A DNA stretch of 64,000 nucleotides from Symbiodinium natans (Eukaryota; Sar; Dinophyceae; Suessiales; Symbiodiniaceae), in NCBI GenBank assembly GCA_905221605.1, contig CAJNDS010002150.1:197659-261658 (forward strand), in the 5' to 3' direction. This document shows, one piece after another, positions 1 through 9,970 of this stretch (positions are counted from its first letter, which is position 1; every line of letters starts with the position of its first letter). A model generated the notes under the pieces. That model did no database searches. It saw only the letters and a list, made by a program, of their open reading frames with translations, and was not told where the DNA came from. Both the position numbers and the translations under genes were made by a program.

Positions 1-130
1 GTTTAGGGTTTAGGGTTTAGGTTTAGGGTTTAGGGTTTAGGGTTTAGGGTTTAGGGTTTAGGGTTTAGGGTTTAGGGTTTAGGGTTTAGGGTTTAGGGTT
101 TAGGGTTTAGGGTTTAGGGTTTAGGGTTTA
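1..130 (+). repeat. Telomere-type TTTAGGG array at window edge
   Basis: About 18 near-perfect TTTAGGG copies, G-rich strand reading inward. A true left chromosome end would show CCCTAAA on this strand, so this is interstitial or an inverted contig end. Confidence 0.95.
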
Positions 131-218
131 CCCTATAAGCACGAAAGCCGGGTTGCGGGTTTAGGGTTTTAGGGTTTTGAGCATAGGGTCCCAAGACCCC
201 AAGCACCCTCAATCTCAC

Positions 219-288
219 CTTCTTCGGCGGCGGTGGCGTGGGCTTGGGCATGCTGACCAGAAATTTCGTGACGTTCGTGAAGATGTAC
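219..288 (-). CDS. Putative internal exon, unknown protein
   Basis: Acceptor CCGAG, then one base and 23 open codons reading YIFTNVTKFLVSMPKP and ending in a PTPPPPKK tail, then donor GTGAGA. Composition is protein-like and both splice sites fit. No family recognised. Confidence 0.5.
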
Positions 289-651
289 CTCGGAAGTGCT
301 TGTTCGGTGGCTCGGGGCCCCGAAACCCTAAGCCTGATAAGCCCTAGACCCTAGACCTGGTGAGTTTTGGCGTCCAAGTCCTTTTAAGGTTTGGGGCTGG
401 GGGCTGCTTCTGCAGAAAGGGTTGATGGGGCTTAGGGGATTTAGGGTTTAGATGTCAAGAAGCGTTCCGGCCTGCGGCACAAAGGGTTCCGGACTTCACT
501 CAACAGCTCGAAGCCCTAAGCCCCGAAGTCTAACTACAACCCCAAATCCCAGAACCCCAAAGCCCTACTATCCTAAACCCCCAACTTCCTAAAACCCCCA
601 AAAACCCTAAAACCCCCAACCCCCTAGAAGACCAAGCCAGGAAAGGCAAAC

Positions 652-718
652 ATGTGCCCGGTGGCATCCCAGCACGTCGCAGCATCTGGCGCAGCACGCG
701 GCCCGCGCTCAAGGTGTC
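652..718 (-). CDS. Putative exon, basic peptide
   Basis: Acceptor CTTCAG is followed by the open frame DTLSAGRVLRQMLRRAGMPP; a donor GTTTGC follows. Short and unsupported by homology, so only suggestive. Confidence 0.33.
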
Positions 719-770
719 CTGAAGTCCACTACTTGGGAGATTCAGGGATAGTTTAGGGTTTATAGGGTTT

Positions 771-820
771 AGGGTCTAGGAGGGTCTAGGAGGGTCTAGG
801 AGGGTCTAGGAGGGTCTAGG
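771..820 (+). repeat. 10-bp tandem repeat GGGTCTAGGA
   Basis: Five copies of a decamer derived from the telomeric motif, running directly into TTTAGGG copies. Confidence 0.9.
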
Positions 821-1076
821 GTTTAGGGTTTGGAGTTCGCCTCGGCTACCAGCCGAGCGGCGTCTCGAACAAGCAGACCTAAGGACCCCAGAAGTAGGTC
901 CCTGCAAGGACAGTTACTACGCGAAGGATGTAGTTTTTTGATGAGATTTGATGGGGTTTATCTAGGTTAGAACAGTTACTATGCTTGCAACTAAACTAAA
1001 CCCTACGTCAAAAGCTACCCATAAACCCTCGTTGTCGACCAAGAAGGGGTGGGGGTGGGGTTCGTTTTGGGCTCAG

Positions 1077-1157
1077 GATGTAGGGAACATGTTGCACGAG
1101 CTCGCGTCAGAGAGAGTTGGAGCCCAGAGCACAAAGATGGCCCTTAAAACCATCTGA
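1077..1157 (+). CDS. Putative terminal exon
   Basis: Acceptor GGGCTCAG, then 26 open codons beginning DVGNMLHELASERVGAQ and a TGA stop. The frame is protein-like (amphipathic, mixed composition). A donor at GTTGGA inside it could instead make it internal. Product unknown. Confidence 0.5.
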   Translation, partial: DVGNMLHELASERVGAQSTKMALKTI

Positions 1158-1476
1158 ACAAGACTCCTAAACCCCAAACCCCCAAATGTAATCATCTCAA
1201 CCCCAACAAGGGTGAAATGCAAACTGTCCCGAAGGGCCTTCATAGTCTTGCTCCGAATCCTAAACTACACCAAAAAGGCTCCTGAGTCGAAATCGCTGAG
1301 CCCTAGGGCTCGAACCATAAACTATAAATCCTTCCTCAGACGGGTCAACATTGAGGCTGAGGAAGGGGAAGCCTGTTTGTGCCCCGCAACCCACCAGGGC
1401 TCCAAGAAACAATCGCAAGTAGTACCGTGCTTCAGCGACGTTCGTGCTTTTCGGTGTCGACAAGCCTGCCCTGTAG

Positions 1477-1630
1477 CATCAAAAAGACGCGGCTCTTTGA
1501 AGCCTCAACCTACATTGTTGCATGCCGCGGCGCCGTCGCCACCAAGTTCGACCGCACCGCAGTGACGCTCGTACCGTTCGGCACCAGCATGCTGAACCTG
1601 GAACACGCTCCGGTTTCGAACATGGAGTAG
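1477..1630 (+). CDS. Putative terminal exon
   Basis: Acceptor CCCTGTAG, then one base and 51 codons including IKKTRLFEASTYIVACRG, TAVTLVPFGTSMLNLEHAP and the stop TAG at 1628-1630. Convincing amino-acid composition. Two other open frames across it look less natural. Product not recognised. Confidence 0.6.
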
Positions 1631-1770
1631 CAGTTAGGACTTGTTGGTTTGGGGCTTGGGGTGTGTGTGGTGTTTCGGTTTAAAGGGTTTATTCTTCATG
1701 GGATGCATGGCTTATAGGCTTATCGGGTTTTGGGTGCATCCGGACTCACCGGAGGAAGGCCTTCTACTAG

Positions 1771-1825
1771 CTTACACATCACTTCCATGGGCATCCAGAA
1801 CGGCAAGTTGATCGGAGCCATGTAG
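1771..1825 (+). CDS. Putative short terminal exon
   Basis: Acceptor TTCTACTAG, one base, then LHITSMGIQNGKLIGAM and TAG. It has the same entry phase as the exon at 1477 and could be an alternative last exon or part of another gene. Confidence 0.45.
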
Positions 1826-2123
1826 GCGAGCCGAAAACCACTATGGGATGTAGAGGTCTGTGTGTCCCGTGGTCTTTCAGCCCTAAGCCCCCTAAGCCCA
1901 AACCTCCCCTAAACCTCCCCTAAACCTGCCACCGAACCCCCCTAAATCCCGCCCTGCTCTTCAACTCAACAAACTCAGCGGAAAGGAAGCATGTGACTCC
2001 AACACCTTCAGCAAACCGTTTAGGATTCTAGGGCTTAGGATCTGAGATTCCATCGTTCTAGGGTTTAGGATTCTAGGTTTAGAATTCAAGCGTTCTAGAG
2101 TTCACTGTCTAGGGTTCTAGAGT

Positions 2124-2399
2124 TTAGAGTTCTACGTTCTTAGAGCTTAAGGCCTTGGGCTCTAGAGCTCCAGAGTTCTGCAGCTCTGGGCTGGCATCTC
2201 CAACCCTGGGCCTGAAAAGTTCATTCGAAAATATGTGCATCTTATGTCCAACAAGGTATCTAAAGCAACCCAAGCGCTTGCCTAGCTGCGTGTTTAAAGG
2301 GGGGGAGAAAGGTAGGATAACCTTCGGCCTTGACTTGGACACGTATGACCCTGTTTCTAACTCATGATCCTCCAAGAAAGCCGTCAAGACTTTCCACAT
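2124..2399 (-). CDS. Small ORF or first exon, unknown
   Basis: ATG at 2399 opens 91 codons beginning MWKVLTAFLEDHE. The N-terminal third looks coding; the remainder (KSRPKVILPFSPP...) is less certain and may be intron. No family match. Confidence 0.42.
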   Translation of the reverse strand: MWKVLTAFLEDHELETGSYVSKSRPKVILPFSPPLNTQLGKRLGCFRYLVGHKMHIFSNELFRPRVGDASPELQNSGALEPKALSSKNVEL

Positions 2400-2703
2400 G
2401 GAAACGAAACTGACTTCCACGACGATGCATTGCTCTCCGTGCTGTAGGGTTTAGGGTTTAGGGGTTATAAGGGTTAAGGGTTTAGGGTTTAGGGTTAGGA
2501 TTTAGGGTTTAGGGTTCAGGTGCTGTAAGACCGGGCTGTAGCAGCTAGAATTCGGGGCTTGCCACAGTCCAACCGCCTTGTGCGTCAGGCAGCCATAACA
2601 GAATCCATGTTTACCATTAGACAACTCAAACCCTGGAGCTTGCTCACTATGCACCCTAACCCCCAAACCCTAAACCCTGAACCCGGAACCCTGAACCCTA
2701 AAC

Positions 2704-2806
2704 CTGAGACGAGACAGCTCATCTGCAGCTGACGCGGCCAGATGTTGGCCGCGCGGGCGGCCCCACGTGACGAGCGCCGCGCCGGCTGCACGGAGCAATG
2801 CACGCG
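2704..2806 (-). CDS. Putative exon with telomeric splice donor
   Basis: Acceptor ATGTCCAG, then RVHCSVQPARRSSRGAARAA and NIWPRQLQMSCLVS, then the donor G|GTTTAGGG, which is the start of the flanking telomere-like repeat. The plus strand carries stops here, favouring minus. Confidence 0.45.
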
Positions 2807-2884
2807 CTGGACATCCTGGGCACGAGACTTCTTGCTCCAGTCTTAGGGGTCCCCCTGATTGTTTTCTTTGCTGTTGATTTTTTT

Positions 2885-2910
2885 CTTGGAAGGGGGGGGG
2901 GGGGGGGGGG
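2885..2910 (+). repeat. Poly-G run
   Basis: A homopolymer of about 20 G after TTTCTTGGAA. The length is likely to be unstable and error-prone. Several similar G or C runs occur in the window (11.69, 25.55, 25.66, 36.52, 41.67, 53.42 kb). Confidence 0.9.
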
Positions 2911-3387
2911 AAGGGGAGGGTGGGGTATGTTCATATAAGGAGTCACACAAAGGTAGCTTCTAGGGGCCAGACAATTCCTCACCCTCCGCCCCCACCGGGC
3001 AATTGAGGCATTCTTGAGGGTCATAACATTTGTGCCTTCTCACACAACAACCCTTAAAACCGTAGCTGAGAACAAAAGTAAAAGGAAAAAACTGGCCCTC
3101 AGGATGGCCTTGCTGTCATACTACAAGCAAGTTTAACATATGACCAAAACTTGTGAGGCAAAGGAAAGCGTCCAACCCCCTTAAACTGTAGCATACCTCC
3201 AACACATGTTTGGGTGCTCGTGTGTGGGGGCGCCTGCTTTTCGGTGGCCGTGAAAAAAGGACCCCCTTTGATGTTTTAATCTCTATACGGAACCTCGAAA
3301 AGCCAAACCCCTAAACCCTAAGCCCTAAACCTTAAACCCCAAGCCCCAAACCCCTAAAGCCCAAACCCTAAGCCCCAAACGCTGAGC

Positions 3388-3492
3388 TTGGGATGTTTCC
3401 CCTTGAGCTAACAGTCCTCAAGGGGGATGCCAATGGGGGTACTGTACTACAATCCCGATTAAGGACTGTTTGTATAAGGGGGAACATCCCAA
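3388..3492 (+). mobile_element. 105-bp hairpin element, copy 1
   Basis: Ends are inverted repeats: TTGGGATGTTTCCCCTTGAG at the left and the complement of TTGGGATGTTCCCCCTTATA at the right, each followed inward by AACAGTCCT. MITE-like, no coding capacity. Full-length sister at 43506-43610, interrupted copy at 30881-31039, half copy at 4118-4161. Confidence 0.8.
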
Positions 3493-3574
3493 ACCCTGAG
3501 CCCCAACCTCAAACCCCTGAACCCCAAACCCCGAAGCCCCAAATCCTACTCCCCAAACCCTAAACCCTAAACCC

Positions 3575-3675
3575 AAACCCTAAACCCTATAAACCCTATA
3601 AACCCTATAAACCCTATAAACCCTATAAACCCTATAAACCCTGTAAACCCTATAAACCCTGTAAACCCTATAAAC
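3575..3675 (+). repeat. 9-bp tandem array CCCTATAAA
   Basis: About eleven copies of a nonamer variant of the C-strand telomeric motif, with two or three CCCTGTAAA units. It abuts the donor of the exon at 3676. Confidence 0.9.
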
Positions 3676-3760
3676 CCCAAAGAACGCCCGATATTGGAGC
3701 GAAGGAACGATCTTGGCGAACTGCCTTATCGCCTCCCTGGCAACCTCCACTTGGGGCAGG
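3676..3760 (-). CDS. Internal exon, helical protein
   Basis: Acceptor CACGCCAG, then LPQVEVAREAIRQFAKIVPS and LQYRAFF, then the donor G|GTTTATAGGG supplied by the adjacent nonamer repeat. Strongly protein-like amphipathic helix. Family unknown. Confidence 0.65.
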
Positions 3761-4117
3761 CTGGCGTGGTTTAGGGTTTAGGGTCTAGGGTTTAGGGTTT
3801 CGGGTTTAGGGCTTAGTCCCCAAAAAGCCCGAACTGAACCCGAAACCCTCAATCCTGAAGCCCTGGAACGCTTTAAACCCTAAAGCCTACATCCTTAACA
3901 CCCTAGCCTTAACACCTGACCCCCCCCCCCCCCCCCAACAAAAAAAACACAAAACACCCCAAATCCTAAACCCCTAACCCTAAACCCTAAACCCCTAACC
4001 CTTATACGACTCTCCAAAGCTTCCTGATAGCTATGATAGCTGAGCTTGGGTGCAAAGTTGACTCTCCGGGCCAAAGCTCGGGGTCCCAGACTTGGAGTCT
4101 GGCACTTTGGGGTACCC

Positions 4118-4161
4118 TTGGAATGTTCCCCCTTATACTAACAGTCCTTAATAGGGATTGC
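4118..4161 (+). mobile_element. Half copy of the 105-bp hairpin element
   Basis: Carries one end only (TTGGAATGTTCCCCCTTATA then CTAACAGTCCTTAATAGGG). The motif TACTAAC plus AG at this end resembles a branch point and acceptor. Confidence 0.7.
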
Positions 4162-4367
4162 CCTACGCCCGAAACCCTAAACCCTAAGAAAACTAAATGG
4201 GAATTCTATCTACAAAAGAGACGCCCCAACGAGGGTCCATAGTTTAGATCCAACCCGCGGGGAGCGTTGACTGGCCAGACCCCCAATGCCAAGAAGCCGC
4301 CTACGCCCTGTAGCCAAACAGAGGCAAGCAGCTTGTACCCAGATTACTCAGGCTGGTTTTCGTAAGG

Positions 4368-4544
4368 ATGGATATGTTACTACAGGTGAACCCTCAAGCG
4401 CTGGCAAACTACACGAGCCGCAGCGTATCTGAGCCGGTAGAAGCCTCAAGTTGACTCCCCCCCCCCTCTTCGCACCAGCGCGTACATCGGATTGCTGGAG
4501 AAGCCCACAGGATCTTCCGTGACGACCTGGCAGTGCTGTTGTAG
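4368..4544 (+). CDS. Two-exon 3' end of a gene
   Basis: Exon 4368-4424 reads MDMLLQVNPQALANYTSRS and ends at donor GTATCT. The 54-nt intron ends in a long C/T tract and CACCAG. Exon 4479-4544 reads RVHRIAGEAHRIFRDDLAVLL then TAG. Phases match (0/0). The ATG could be intronic: GTAAGG at 4362 to TACAG at 4385 would be a 24-nt intron. Product unknown. Confidence 0.65.
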
Positions 4545-4822
4545 TCTATCTTTCTGAGCTTTTGTAGGGTTGTTGAGTGTTTGTCAGGTCTTATTGTCGA
4601 GTACCATACGGGTTTTAGTTTTAGGGTTCATGGGGTTGTAACATCAAGGGCATAAGGGTTCATAGATCTGGGTTCTCTTGCATCAAGAAAACTCGTGGAT
4701 TTCACGGAGGACGCTGCGATCTAGCGGTATGATCGAGGATGGAAGCCTCCTGATACCGGGATAGGAGTTGAGGGTTTTCCCCTCCCAGCACCCTAAAACC
4801 TATAATGCCTAAACCCCTAAAC

Positions 4823-4951
4823 CTGGACGCTGCACCGGCTGCACCCAAAATTCCGCGCAGCCCTGAAGTGCCTGCATGGCGCCAGTGATCTGCGTGACAG
4901 TGCCGGACTTGATCAGGACGCTGGTGGGCGTGCAGTCACCTTGTAGTCCTA
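4823..4951 (-). CDS. Internal exon, unknown
   Basis: After acceptor CAGCCAG the frame reads GDCTPTSVLIKSGTVTQI and TGAMQALQGCAEFWVQPVQ, ending at the donor CCAG|GTTTAGGGG formed by a telomere-like repeat. Very protein-like. Family not recognised. Confidence 0.7.
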
Positions 4952-5143
4952 CTGGCTGACTTTACTAGGGGTTCAGGGTTTAAGCTGGTCTTTATAGGGT
5001 CTATGGCTACCAAGCGAGCACACAGTCTTCTCTTCCGCAGATGCCGGTTTTTCAGGGTTTTGGAGCCTTCTTTTCTGCAGGTTCCGATTTATTGGGATTT
5101 TGGATGTAGGGATTTCCAGAATTCGGCGCCTTGCTCGTTCTAC

Positions 5144-5232
5144 CGGCGAGAAGGTGTCGTTGACAGCGACAAGGAGACTTGAAGACTTGCGCAAACTGGG
5201 ATCCCCGGTAACTCTGGAATAAACAGGGCTCC
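5144..5232 (-). CDS. Putative internal exon
   Basis: Acceptor ATTTTGCAG, open frame SPVYSRVTGDPSLRKSSS and LLVAVNDTFSP, donor GTAGAA. A second frame is open too, so the reading frame is probable, not certain. Confidence 0.5.
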
Positions 5233-5344
5233 CTGCAAAATCAGCTGGTGCCACATGGACACACCCCGAGGGTCAAGGGCTGAACAGTACACCGCCGGTT
5301 GTCGTCACCCGAAACTCCCCTAAACCCCAAACCCCAAGCCCCAA

Positions 5345-5422
5345 ACCCTACACCCTAAACCCTAAACCCTGAAACCTAAACCCTAAACCCTAAACCCTAA
5401 ACCCTAAACCCTAAACCCTGAC
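5345..5422 (+). repeat. CCCTAAA telomere-like block
   Basis: About ten C-strand heptamers with single-base variants. Confidence 0.92.
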
Positions 5423-5764
5423 GCCCCAAAAAATACGCTCCTAAACCTCCCCCCCCCCCTTAGGCTTGCACTGCCCAGGCAAGCCTGAACCTCGTGGCTT
5501 GTCTCCTGGTGAGACTCTAGGCTGGGTGAGGGGCCAGACAGCATAACCTCTAGACTCTAGACCCCAACAGGCCCTAACATAACGGGGGAAAATAAGGGGT
5601 TTAGGGTTGAGAGCTTAGGGTTTAGGGGGCGAGGGCTTGCATGAAAGATTGGCTCATCGGCCGTAAGCCTGCGCGTTGACTCACCCCAGGTCGTCAGCCA
5701 AAGGCCAAGGCTCCACCACAACAAATATACATGTTCAACAAAACAAAATACAAGACAAAACGCA

Positions 5765-5852
5765 CACAGACACAGACACAGACACAGACACAGACACAGA
5801 CACAGACACAGACACAGACACAGACACAGACACAGAGACAGAGACAGAGACA
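5765..5852 (+). repeat. Hexanucleotide microsatellite (ACAGAC)n
   Basis: About 13 copies grading into AGAGAC. Because the period is a multiple of three, long open frames (TDTDTD, QTQTQT, VCVCVC) appear in several frames on both strands; none is taken as coding. Confidence 0.95.
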
Positions 5853-6150
5853 AAAGAACAAAAAAAAAAAGACAACCACCGAAGACAACCATGCGAACTT
5901 GGAAATACCAATCTGGCAACCCCTCGCTCGTGCCTAAGTATTGCACTTCGTGTCACTTATCGGTCTTTGGGGGATGGTTATAGAAGGGAGGTTGGTCTTC
6001 GGGGGTGTGTTCTTTATGTGTGCATATTTGTATGAGCTTCTTCGAAGACGCTTACAAGGGAAACTGCCTACCGGCAGCTGTTCAAGAACAAGACGCCAAA
6101 GCTCCCAAATGCCTCAGCCCGAACCCTTGGACCCCAAACCCCCAAACCCT

Positions 6151-6265
6151 AGGGTTTAGGGTTTAGGGTTTAAGGTTTTTTGGTTTAGGTTTTAGGGTTT
6201 AGGGTTTAGGGTTTAGGGTTTAGGGTTTAGGGTTTAGGGTTTAGGGTTTAGGGTTTAGGGTTTAG
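6151..6265 (+). repeat. TTTAGGG block
   Basis: About 15 G-strand heptamers following a turn from CCCAAACCCT, so a C-to-G orientation switch lies at 6150. Confidence 0.92.
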
Positions 6266-6319
6266 CCCAAAACCCTAAACCCTGAAAACAACTCAAAAAG
6301 CTAGGCCCGCGGTCTCCAG

Positions 6320-6379
6320 GCAAGCTTTGCCACCATTAGCAGCGGCCCTGGCCTTGCAGGGCGTGCCCAACAGCTTTGA
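6320..6379 (+). CDS. Possible terminal exon
   Basis: Acceptor GTCTCCAG, then ASFATISSGPGLAGRAQQL and TGA, flanked by C-strand and G-strand repeats. Short, no homology. Confidence 0.35.
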   Translation, partial: ASFATISSGPGLAGRAQQL

Positions 6380-6816
6380 GGGTTCCGGGTTTTTGGGTTT
6401 TAGTTTAGGGTTTAGGGTTTAGGGTTTTAGGATTTAGGATTTAGGGTTTAGGGTTTGGGGCTTCGGGCTTAGGGTTAAGGATTTCGGGTCTAAGGTTTTG
6501 GGTGACACGAAAAGCGATTAAACTTCAGTGAGATCTAAGCCCCAAAGCCTGCAGCCGGAAACGTGTTTGGAGTTTAGGGCTATTGTAGGGGTTATAGGAG
6601 GGTCTATGGGCTCAGGGCTTAGGGCTTCTGAGGGTGTAGGACTCATGCTTGCTAAGCCTGCAGCTTCAGGCTCTGCTGGGTTAACCCCCCTAAAGCAAGT
6701 TGAGGATTTGGGGGTTCAGAGTTTTTGGGGTTTAGGGCTTCGGGTTCAGGGAGTTAAGGGTGTAGGGCCAACATCAGCCTTTAAAATAGGCCGACCAAAA
6801 ACCCTAAACCCTAAAC

Positions 6817-6890
6817 CCCCCGGTGCCTCGGCCCGGTAGCGGAGTGCCGACCCGTTGCCGCAGTGGTGACTGCATTCTGTCCATGGCGTC
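6817..6890 (-). CDS. TSP1-repeat exon
   Basis: Frame PWTECSHHCGNGSALRYRAE matches the first half of a thrombospondin type 1 repeat (W..C...CG.G...R.R). Acceptor AACCCAG, donor GGGG|GTTTAGGG inside the telomere-like repeat. Most distal member of the minus-strand TSP1 series. Confidence 0.65.
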
Positions 6891-7276
6891 CTGGGTTTTG
6901 ATGAAGCATCCGTTTGGGCTTCAGGGTTTAGGGTTAGCATTCTGTGGCTCCAGAAATCCCTGTACCTACCAAAAGGACATCGACACCAAGCCAAACGGGA
7001 GTGCACATGGCAGTGTCAGGTGCAGCTGCCTCCCTTTTTGTGACTCGTATTCACCGGATTTGTTGGTGGATCTGTAGCTGTCGTGAAACAGTCGAGGCTC
7101 CTGCTCGAAACCCAAGAGATTCAAATGATTCAAACACGCGAAACCAAAACGTCGCACTCAGCGTAAGGTCAGGAGCGGAGAACACGCTGTGATGTTGTCA
7201 GAGCATGGCGAGATCCATTCACACGCATGCATACGTACATGCATGTATACTAGCCCATATAATACACCCATACAGA

Positions 7277-7320
7277 CATATATATATATATACACACATA
7301 TGCAACCCCCCACACACACA
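7277..7320 (+). other. Possible lone end of a TA/C-tract element
   Basis: A TATATATATA run followed by CATATGCAACCCCCC resembles the ends of the two TA/C-ended elements at 17.3-20.0 and 56.8-58.2 kb. No partner end seen nearby, so it may be chance. Confidence 0.3.
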
Positions 7321-7437
7321 CAAAAAAATGACATCATGGTTTGATGGCCCATCTAGCCGCAGGAAAGCAGTATGTGAGGCAGATGAATAAAGTGAAGCGA
7401 TGCTGAATGCGTGTGCGAAACAGATTGTATCACCCTT

Positions 7438-8130
7438 ACGAACGCGGGCCGGAGGAGGAGTTCTTCAGTGTGTCTTTTTTCGTGTGCGTCCTTGCAATTC
7501 GGAATTAAGTAAATTAATTCTGAATGAGGCTGAGATGGGATTCCTTATAGGTGTGGCCTCTGCATCTGAAGTTCTGCGCAAATTCAAGTACAAAGGAAGC
7601 CCAGAGGAGGCGGGTGTTTGTTGCTTTAGAATTGAAAATCTCCCATGAAATTTCACTATGAACAGGGGCCAGAGGAGGATTTCAGACGGTGTGGTCTTCT
7701 CCATGGAATGTTAATGAGATGAAATTACGAATGAGGCTTATGTAGAAGAGGATGTCTCAGGCTGGTGGCCTGTTAATGTCATTGTTATATTTGGGTTTAT
7801 TTGCGAACGAAGCCCTGATGAGACTTTGTTTAGTGTGTGGGCTTCTAAGGTACCATTCTTGCAATAAATTACGAAGGAAACCCAGATGAGGGTTTCTTGG
7901 GCTGGAACCTCTGAAATTAAATTTCATGAGATCTTGTTACGAACAGGCCCCAGAAGAGGATTTCATAAGGTGTGCCATTTTGCTATAAACAGCTAGGCAA
8001 AGCTTATGCGAACGAGGCCCATAAGAGGATTGATGACAGTGTGGCCATGGAATCTAGATTCTGATCAAACTGTATTCCGAATGAGGCCAGAGGATGTCTG
8101 AAAGGAAGATCTTTTAGGGTGTGGGCTGTT
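7438..8130 (+). repeat. Diverged ~70-bp minisatellite, about 10 units
   Basis: Units start with ACGAAYGAGGCCCAGARGAGG and continue GATTTC...GGTGTGG. Starts fall near 7439, 7522, 7594, 7660, 7729, 7804, 7873, 7941, 8010 and 8079, so the period is 66-83 bp and mostly 69. Units are 60-75 percent alike by eye. No gene seen. Confidence 0.75.
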
Positions 8131-8260
8131 AATATAAGTCTCTAATTCGGCTTAAGCGTGAATTTGAAGCCCAACAGGGGACAGTTTAGGGTATGGCGTT
8201 GCAGGATTCCAAGAGATTGATATCTTTTGTCTTTTGCAGTTTTGCTCTTTGGATTGGGTT

Positions 8261-8374
8261 CTTGTGGACGGTACAGCACTTTTGCGGTCTGGGGCAAAAA
8301 ACAATTCTGCACTGTTCCGATCTTTTTGCTTCCAGACTCCAAAACATGTGGACAGTACAGCACTGTTGAGGTCA
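8261..8374 (+). repeat. Direct repeat pair of about 27 bp
   Basis: TGTGGACGGTACAGCACTTT at 8263 recurs as TGTGGACAGTACAGCACTGT at 8349; both continue with a GAGGTC-like end. Confidence 0.7.
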
Positions 8375-8540
8375 AGGGTTCTTGTCTTGTGGAAGACAAG
8401 ACGAAGTATGTGTCTTTAGGGAGGGTACCATGTGTATGTATACACACACATGTTCTTGTACAAGAACTTCTCATTTTAGATAGTAGCCTAGAAAGTTGCG
8501 TGGTTCTACCTAAGCCCTAAACATTAAAATGACAAATGTA

Positions 8541-8632
8541 GATATATATATATATATGTATATATATACATACATGCACATGTTTTTTTTCTCTCTCTCT
8601 ACATATATATATATATACACATACATAATTAT
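8541..8632 (+). repeat. TA-rich microsatellite pair
   Basis: Two TATATA runs separated by a T/CT tract; nearly inverted about their centre. Confidence 0.85.
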
Positions 8633-8883
8633 ACGTAATCGCATGTTTTCTAGACATGACATACATGTGCAGGTCAGGATCTGCGCCGGAATGAGCATGC
8701 CCCCGGTCGTCGTAAAAAAAGGCAGCGTGCGCAAACTACAACATCTTCGGGTAGCGTCCTGCTGGTTAAGAGCTTTCTTTAGGGTTTAGGGTTTAGGGTC
8801 AAATTAGGGTTAAAGTTAGGGTTTAGGGTGAGGTTTTCGGGACTTTCGGAGGCTGAGCGGTTTCTGGGTTCGGGCTGGTTCAG

Positions 8884-9022
8884 TGTTTTGACGTCTGAGT
8901 CTCCGAGGACACCGACAGATGTAGATATGTTGGCTCGCTGCGGCTTCGCTGGGGATGGGCATGTGAACCGTCAGTATATGGGTAGCTTTCCAATCATGGT
9001 CCCTTGTGGATCTTCCGTATAA
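8884..9022 (+). CDS. Terminal exon, convergent with the membrane gene
   Basis: Acceptor GGTTCAG, then 45 codons (VLTSESPRTPTDVDMLARCG, then FAGDGHVNRQYMGSFPIMVP) and TAA at 9020-9022. Good coding character. It ends 100 bp before the stop of the minus-strand gene at 9126, a tail-to-tail pair. Confidence 0.6.
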
Positions 9023-9125
9023 GGGCGTGGAAGTTTTCAGGGCAAAAGGGACCGGAATTTAGAAAAACTTCCCATATGTCTCATCGTTGAAGTGATAATT
9101 TCCTCTCGCTCTTGAAGTCAAGGCA

Positions 9126-9970
9126 TCACACGTCAAGCATGGCCTCGTCGGGCACGGGAACCCAGTCTTTTGCATCAGGGTCCCACTGGGTTACTCTGCC
9201 ATAAAGTCCCACCATCGAGCGGCAGGCCGTGCCACCAATGATGCCAGCAAGGACAGAAGTTCGAACAGGGAACAGTCCTCGGTGAAGACTAAGCAACGGT
9301 ACCCTTGTTTGCTTATCTAGTTTGACACAGGAACCCAGAAAAAAGGAAGACACTCAGAGCAGTAGTTGGCTTACTTCATCATTCGGCAAATGCTGAAGCC
9401 CACGGCATATAGGCACGTGACTATGGTAGGAAGTACATCATTTAGCGCCACTTAAAGAAGGGGCCTGAAATTGTAGGGCAAGGAAATTCGATTCCTCGGG
9501 ATGCCGTGCTCGCAATTCACCTACAAGCATCCATCGAGCAGGCCCCAAGTCAGGACGCCCAGGAGGGCTCCGGCCACTCCTGTGATGAGGTAGGTCTGGA
9601 CGAGGTAGCTTCGCATGGCTGGCGGAACGAGTGGGTGGACGATGTTGCAGCACAAAGCGAGGCCTAGGAGGGTCAGGGCCCCCAGGATCTGCACCACCTT
9701 CAATGCCAAGGCGTTCTCCTGTATTTGGGCGACAAAAGCAAGGCAATTCTGGGCAGACTTCTGGGACTTCCTGGAAACTCAGGGAAACACATACTACTGC
9801 TTGAAACCCGTTTCGCAAGAGTCCGAGTCCATAGTGGCTGCAGGCACCAGCAGCATGAGAAGAGCCGTAGCAGATGCCGCCAGAGAGACGGCAGTCCAGC
9901 TTTCCACTGACCTTTTCGTACCGGCTGCGACATACGACTCTGTGTCCGAGAACATGCCCAACGCGTCCAT
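9126..9970 (-). CDS. Multi-exon small membrane protein
   Basis: ATG at 9970. Exon 1 (9798-9970) holds a hydrophobic segment WTAVSLAASATALLMLLVPA. A 27-nt GT-AG intron (9771-9797, containing in-frame TAG and TGA) leads to exon 2 (9521-9770) with two more helices, VVQILGALTLLGLALCCNIV and YLITGVAGALLGVLTWGLL. The frame may stop at TAG 9521 (140 aa) or splice on. A further exon-like piece (VTCLYAVGFSICRMM) ends at donor GTAAGC near 9374, and a last one reads RTSVLAGIIGGTACRSMVGL and TQWDPDAKDWVPVPDEAMLDV up to TGA. Integral membrane protein, function unknown; the downstream joints are uncertain. Confidence 0.65.

Noticed and set aside
1063-1080. Similarity to the dinoflagellate spliced leader (TTTTGGCTCAAG)
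   Set aside because: GTTTTGGGCTCAGG has an insertion and a deletion against the leader end and sits in an ordinary acceptor position.
5694-6035. Long frames of TDTDTD, QTQTQT, VCVCVC and LCLCLC
   Set aside because: They only translate the (ACAGAC)n microsatellite in several frames on both strands.
7438-8130. CRISPR-like array
   Set aside because: Units are contiguous diverged repeats with no constant-repeat and unique-spacer pattern, and the genome is eukaryotic.
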